The notes under the pieces were generated by a model. The model saw only the letters and a program-made list of their open reading frames with translations, was not told the DNA's origin and searched no databases. Shown one piece after another: positions 60,453-64,000 of a stretch of 64,000 bases of DNA; position 1 is the stretch's first letter; every line of letters starts with the position of its first letter. Both the position numbers and the translations under genes were made by a program. This DNA comes from Candidatus Tokpelaia sp. JSC161 (GTDB lineage Bacteria; Pseudomonadota; Alphaproteobacteria; Rhizobiales; Rhizobiaceae). The DNA lies in the NCBI GenBank assembly GCA_003331105.1, contig QEND01000001.1, forward strand, positions 650,119-714,118. The letters run 5' to 3'.

Positions 60453-60962
60453 TTATTTTTTCCGGGAAAAAGCATTAAAAACCCGAGTCATCTGAGTAGC
60501 AGGAGCTGCAAGAACCTGTGCAACTCGAGTCGCTGGTGTAGAAATCATACAAACTATCTTTGCACGCAAATCATCCAACGCAGGTAATGAAGCTAAAAAC
60601 TCCACACCTTTGATATCCAAATTGACAGATCCCATTGTCCCACCGAGAACGAAAAAACTATCATTCACCTTGGAAAAATTAACAACAACCTTAGGTGCTA
60701 CCAGAGGATTAGAAGAATAAGCAATCAGCGTTTGCCCAACAAATAAACGTGCCATAGCTCTCATTTCTGTATCTTGAAGAGCAATTTTAGCTAAACGGTT
60801 TTTAGCCACTTTTATCGCACCACCAGCTTCACGCATTTTAGATCGTAAATCATTCATCTGCGCAACAGTAAGACCAGAATAATGAACTACAACAACCGAA
60901 CCAGAATCTTTCAAAGTCCTCTTAAGCCAAGAGACAAATTCACGTTTTCCTGCTTTATCCAC
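60453..60962 (-). CDS. rplJ: 50S ribosomal protein L10
   Basis: Base of the ribosomal stalk, binding 23S rRNA and L7/L12 dimers. Seen: [39 protein letters not shown], and the C-terminal helix ending FNAFSRKK that binds L12. The start is GTG with GGAG at 8 bases. 169 residues, complete. Confidence 0.97.
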   Translation of the reverse strand: MDKAGKREFVSWLKRTLKDSGSVVVVHYSGLTVAQMNDLRSKMREAGGAIKVAKNRLAKIALQDTEMRAMARLFVGQTLIAYSSNPLVAPKVVVNFSKVNDSFFVLGGTMGSVNLDIKGVEFLASLPALDDLRAKIVCMISTPATRVAQVLAAPATQMTRVFNAFSRKK

Positions 60963-61174
60963 TGCTTTTCTCCACTTAGCATACCTGAGGTCAATCTGCT
61001 GAATTTCATCTCATCTCTCTTCACCTGATCCTATCTTCCATGCACTGTAACAAGAGAGACTCCACACTAAAAAATGCAATTTCACACAGGATCATAATCT
61101 TCATCTAATACGTCCAATCCTGTTAGAATCGGAATAGACCATAGCCAAGACTGGTTGATTACGTATTAAATACA
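60963..61174 (-). promoter_or_regulatory. rplJ leader region
   Basis: A 212-base gap separates rplA from rplJ. In many bacteria the rplJL leader binds the L10(L12) complex for feedback control of translation, and the length and position here fit. I see no ORF in it, and I could not confirm the conserved fold by eye. Confidence 0.3.
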
Positions 61175-61885
61175 TCAGAAACCCTTACCCACATGCGATA
61201 TTGATGCAACATCAACCTTCAGACCAATTCCCATAGTAGATGCAATTGAAACACGATTCATATACTCACCTTTAGCACCCGTAGGCTTAGCCTTGATAAC
61301 CGCATCTAAGAATGCATAAACATTTTCAACAATCTTCTTACTTCCAAATGAAACCTTACCAATACCAGCATGAATAATAGCATTTTTTTCAACACGAAAC
61401 TCAACCGCTCCTCCTTTAGAAGCCGCAACAGCAGAAGCAATCTCCGTAGAAACCGTTCCAACTTTTGGATTCGGCATCATTCCTCGTGGACCAAGAATTT
61501 TCCCTAAACGACCAACAAGTGGCATCATATCTGGAACAGCAAGACACCGATCAAAATCAATATTCCCATCATTGATCATTTGAAAAAGATCTTCTGCACC
61601 CACAAGATCAGCACCAGCAGCCTTTGCCTCTTCAGCTTTTTCTCCACGAGCAAACACAGCAACACGGACAAGACGACCTGTCCCATGAGGTAACCTAACA
61701 AATCCACGGACCATCTGATCAGCATGACGGACATCAAGCCCTAATTGCACAGCAATTTCAATTGTTTCATTAAAGTGAGCAACGGCTCTCTCCTGAACTA
61801 ACAAAACAGCCTCATCAAGAGAATAAAACTTGTTTCTATCAACCCCTTCACGGATTCTTTGAAGCCTTCTTGAAATTCTTACCAT
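61175..61885 (-). CDS. rplA: 50S ribosomal protein L1
   Basis: L1-stalk protein, 236 residues, also a translational repressor of its own operon in many bacteria. Family features seen: [49 protein letters not shown] and [23 protein letters not shown]. Complete, 8 bases after rplK. Confidence 0.98.
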   Translation of the reverse strand: MVRISRRLQRIREGVDRNKFYSLDEAVLLVQERAVAHFNETIEIAVQLGLDVRHADQMVRGFVRLPHGTGRLVRVAVFARGEKAEEAKAAGADLVGAEDLFQMINDGNIDFDRCLAVPDMMPLVGRLGKILGPRGMMPNPKVGTVSTEIASAVAASKGGAVEFRVEKNAIIHAGIGKVSFGSKKIVENVYAFLDAVIKAKPTGAKGEYMNRVSIASTMGIGLKVDVASISHVGKGF

Positions 61886-61893
61886 AATCTTAT

Positions 61894-62322
61894 TCAGTCC
61901 ACCACTTGTAATCCCATCGAACGTGCTGATCCCTCAACCATCCGCACTGCAGCATCAAGAGTCCTAGCATTCAAGTCTTGCATTTTTTCTTCTGCAATAC
62001 AGCGAATTTTCTCTCTATTAATTAGACCAGCATTAACCTTTCCTGGTTCCTTGGAACCACTTTTTAAATTTGCTTCCTTTTTTAAAAAATAACTCACAGG
62101 AGGTGTTTTCATTAAAAAAGTAAAAGACTTATCTTGATAATAGGTAAGAACCACAGGAATAGGAGTACCCTTCTCCATTTCTTGCGAAGCAGCATTAAAC
62201 GCTTTGCAAAACTCCATGATATTAATCCCTCGCTGACCCAGGGCAGGACCTATCGGCGGAGAGGGATTCGCTGACCCTGCAGACACCTGTAATTTCAGAT
62301 AACCTGCAATTTTCTTAGCCAT
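61894..62322 (-). CDS. rplK: 50S ribosomal protein L11
   Basis: Part of the GTPase-associated centre and required for RelA activation in many bacteria. The N-terminal [34 protein letters not shown] and the RNA-binding C-terminal domain ending [16 protein letters not shown] are intact. 142 residues, complete. Confidence 0.98.
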   Translation of the reverse strand: MAKKIAGYLKLQVSAGSANPSPPIGPALGQRGINIMEFCKAFNAASQEMEKGTPIPVVLTYYQDKSFTFLMKTPPVSYFLKKEANLKSGSKEPGKVNAGLINREKIRCIAEEKMQDLNARTLDAAVRMVEGSARSMGLQVVD

Positions 62323-62344
62323 ATTAAATTACCTTTTCTATTCA

Positions 62345-62875
62345 TCACAGTTTTTCAACCTGACCAAACTCAAGCTCAACAGGAGTCGCCCGACCGAAAA
62401 TTGATACTTCAACCTTTAAACGCGCACGGTCTTCTTCAACTTCTTGAATCACTCCATTAAAAGAAGTAAAAGGACCATCAGCAACCCGCACTTGTTCCCC
62501 AACCTCAAAGAAAAAAGAAGATTTAGGATGCTCAATTCCTTCCTGAACCTGAAGCAAAATTTTTTCTGCTTCCAAATCCGATATTGGAATAGGTTTAGAA
62601 TCCGAACCAAGAAACCCTGTCACCCTTGGGATATTCTTAATTAAATGAAAAACATCATCCGTCAATTCCGCATGCACAAGAACATAACCAGGAAAAAATT
62701 TACGTTCTACATCTACCTTCCGCCCACGTCGCACCTCAACAAACTTCTCAGTTGGTACTAAAACTTTTTCAAAACAATCACTTAATCCCTTTTTATGAGC
62801 TTCTTTTTCAATTGCTTCCGCTACTTTCTTTTCAAAATTTGCATAAGCCTGAATGATATACCAACGAAGTGCCAT
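62345..62875 (-). CDS. nusG: Transcription termination/antitermination factor NusG
   Basis: Binds RNA polymerase and couples it to Rho or the ribosome. The NGN domain (RWYIIQAYANFEKKVAEAIE..., KFFPGYVLVHAELTD) and the KOW motif (VRVADGPFTSFNGVIQEVEEDRARLKVEVSIFGRATPVELEF) are intact. 176 residues, complete, 19 bases after secE. Confidence 0.98.
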   Translation of the reverse strand: MALRWYIIQAYANFEKKVAEAIEKEAHKKGLSDCFEKVLVPTEKFVEVRRGRKVDVERKFFPGYVLVHAELTDDVFHLIKNIPRVTGFLGSDSKPIPISDLEAEKILLQVQEGIEHPKSSFFFEVGEQVRVADGPFTSFNGVIQEVEEDRARLKVEVSIFGRATPVELEFGQVEKL

Positions 62876-62894
62876 AAAGATATCCCTTTTATGA

Positions 62895-63107
62895 CTATTG
62901 AAACAAACCGCTCAAAAAACTTATTCCAATCCCAATACCCAATGACATCAGCCAATCCGACAAAAAGAAAAACATCGCAGATAAAATGACCATTAGCAAA
63001 ACCATAAGCGTAGAAACTCCCATCTCACGACGTGATGGCCAAACTACTTTCATCATCTCAGATTGCACCTGCCGTAAAAATGCAAATGGATTTTTCTTTA
63101 ACCCCAT
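62895..63107 (-). CDS. secE: Preprotein translocase subunit SecE
   Basis: Single-span essential subunit of the SecYEG channel. The amphipathic FLRQVQSEMMKVVWPSRREM is the SecE signature, followed by one transmembrane helix. The frame runs up to 63155, but ATG at 63107 (MGLKKNPFAFL) gives 70 residues, close to the family length. Lies between tRNA-Trp and nusG. Confidence 0.95.
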   Translation of the reverse strand: MGLKKNPFAFLRQVQSEMMKVVWPSRREMGVSTLMVLLMVILSAMFFFLSDWLMSLGIGIGISFLSGLFQ

Positions 63108-63197
63108 AAATCCGCCCCGACTAAAATTATAAAGCGGATTACCGTAACTAACCAATCAAATAACAAAATGCAAGCTTTGGATAAAAAATAAATAAAG

Positions 63198-63273
<76 letters not shown>

Positions 63274-63346
63274 CCTTACCTAAAAGCCTAGAATAAGAAA
63301 AATCGATCAAGTAATTTACAAAATCCACGAATCCTAAAACCCTTGA

Positions 63347-64000
63347 TTATTCAATAATTTTAGAGACAATACCTGCACCAACGGTACGTCCACCCTCACG
63401 GATAGCAAAACGCAGTTTCTCTTCCATTGCAATTGGCACAATCAATGAAACATCCATTGCAACGTTATCACCAGGCATCACCATCTCAACTCCATCAGGA
63501 AGTGTAACAATCCCGGTGACATCCGTTGTACGAAAATAAAACTGCGGTCTATAATTTGTGAAAAAAGGAGTATGGCGACCCCCCTCTTCTTTTGTCAAAA
63601 TATAAGCCTCTGCCTTAAATTTCGTATGGGGAGTCACAGTGCCCGGTTTAGCAAGAACTTGTCCCCGCTCTACACCAGAACGCTCAATCCCACGAAGCAA
63701 TGCACCAATATTATCACCCGCTTCACCCTGATCCAGAAGCTTACGAAACATTTCTACCCCTGTTACAGTTGTTTTCGTTGTTGGACGAATACCAATAATC
63801 TCTACTTCTTCTCCTACTTTTATAAGACCACGCTCAATACGCCCCGTAACAACCGTACCCCTTCCAGAAATTGAAAAAACATCTTCAATCGGCATTAAAA
63901 ATGGCTGATCTACCGGACGCTCAGGTGTTGGTATATAAGCATCAACCTGACCTATCAGCTGACGAATCGCATCCTCACCAATCGTCTGATCCCGCGCTTC
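63347..64000 (-). CDS. tuf: Elongation factor Tu, C-terminal part
   Basis: Delivers aminoacyl-tRNA to the ribosome. The frame is open through the window edge, so the GTPase domain with its nucleotide motifs is outside. Visible are the end of domain 1 and domains 2 and 3: [47 protein letters not shown] and the C-terminal [20 protein letters not shown]. It lies before tRNA-Trp and secE and probably shares their transcript. Many Rhizobiales have a second copy after fusA. Confidence 0.97.
   Translation of the reverse strand, partial: EARDQTIGEDAIRQLIGQVDAYIPTPERPVDQPFLMPIEDVFSISGRGTVVTGRIERGLIKVGEEVEIIGIRPTTKTTVTGVEMFRKLLDQGEAGDNIGALLRGIERSGVERGQVLAKPGTVTPHTKFKAEAYILTKEEGGRHTPFFTNYRPQFYFRTTDVTGIVTLPDGVEMVMPGDNVAMDVSLIVPIAMEEKLRFAIREGGRTVGAGIVSKIIE

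Overview
This window looks like a chromosome segment of a low-GC, host-associated alphaproteobacterium of the Rhizobiales, most like Bartonellaceae. Four things support this. The gene order is typical of the order: nuoA-N, then birA and rnj; lptC-lptA-lptB; a SpoU methyltransferase with lspA; tamA-tamB; tolQRAB; tuf, tRNA-Trp, secE, nusG, rplKAJL and rpoBC. The isocitrate dehydrogenase and PstA/PstC are of the rhizobial type. There is one Omp31/Hbp-like outer membrane protein. Coding is AT-rich throughout, and at least one normally conserved gene (ihfB) has decayed, which points to a reducing genome. The placement rests on recognising families by eye, not on a search.

Layout. 1-2441: end of pfkB, a shortened mrp and a class I aldolase. 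2483-4495: lptC-lptA-lptB. 4624-4826: the remains of ihfB, followed by lapA, two methyltransferase genes and lspA on the plus strand. 7308-15608: ilvD-tamA-tamB on the minus strand; tamA appears to begin at an ATA codon. 15799-17553: ureE-ureF-ureG with no urease structural genes, placed directly after tolQ-R-A-B where pal would be expected. 21166: tRNA-Ser(GCT). 21261-38012: rnj, birA and the complete 14-gene complex I operon. 38196-45731: icd, cobA, accA, an outer membrane protein and ileS. 45793: tRNA-Ser(TGA). 45899-51204: the pstSCAB-phoU operon. 51324-64000: rpoC, rpoB, the ribosomal protein genes, nusG, secE, tRNA-Trp and tuf.

Together the genes give mostly housekeeping functions: glycolysis (PfkB plus aldolase), TCA cycle, NADH respiration, fatty acid synthesis, branched-chain amino acid synthesis, transcription and translation. 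A large share maintains the envelope: LPS transport, TamAB, Tol and lipoprotein processing. The unusual material lies at junctions. These are the orphan ureEFG block at the broken tol-pal locus, the pst operon behind rpoC where rpsL-rpsG-fusA would be expected, gene remnants (ihfB, possibly xerD), an Mrp lacking its N-terminal domain, and short tandem repeats in tolA, in the outer membrane protein gene and in the nuoA/icd intergenic region. I see no mobile element, CRISPR array, prophage or defence system.
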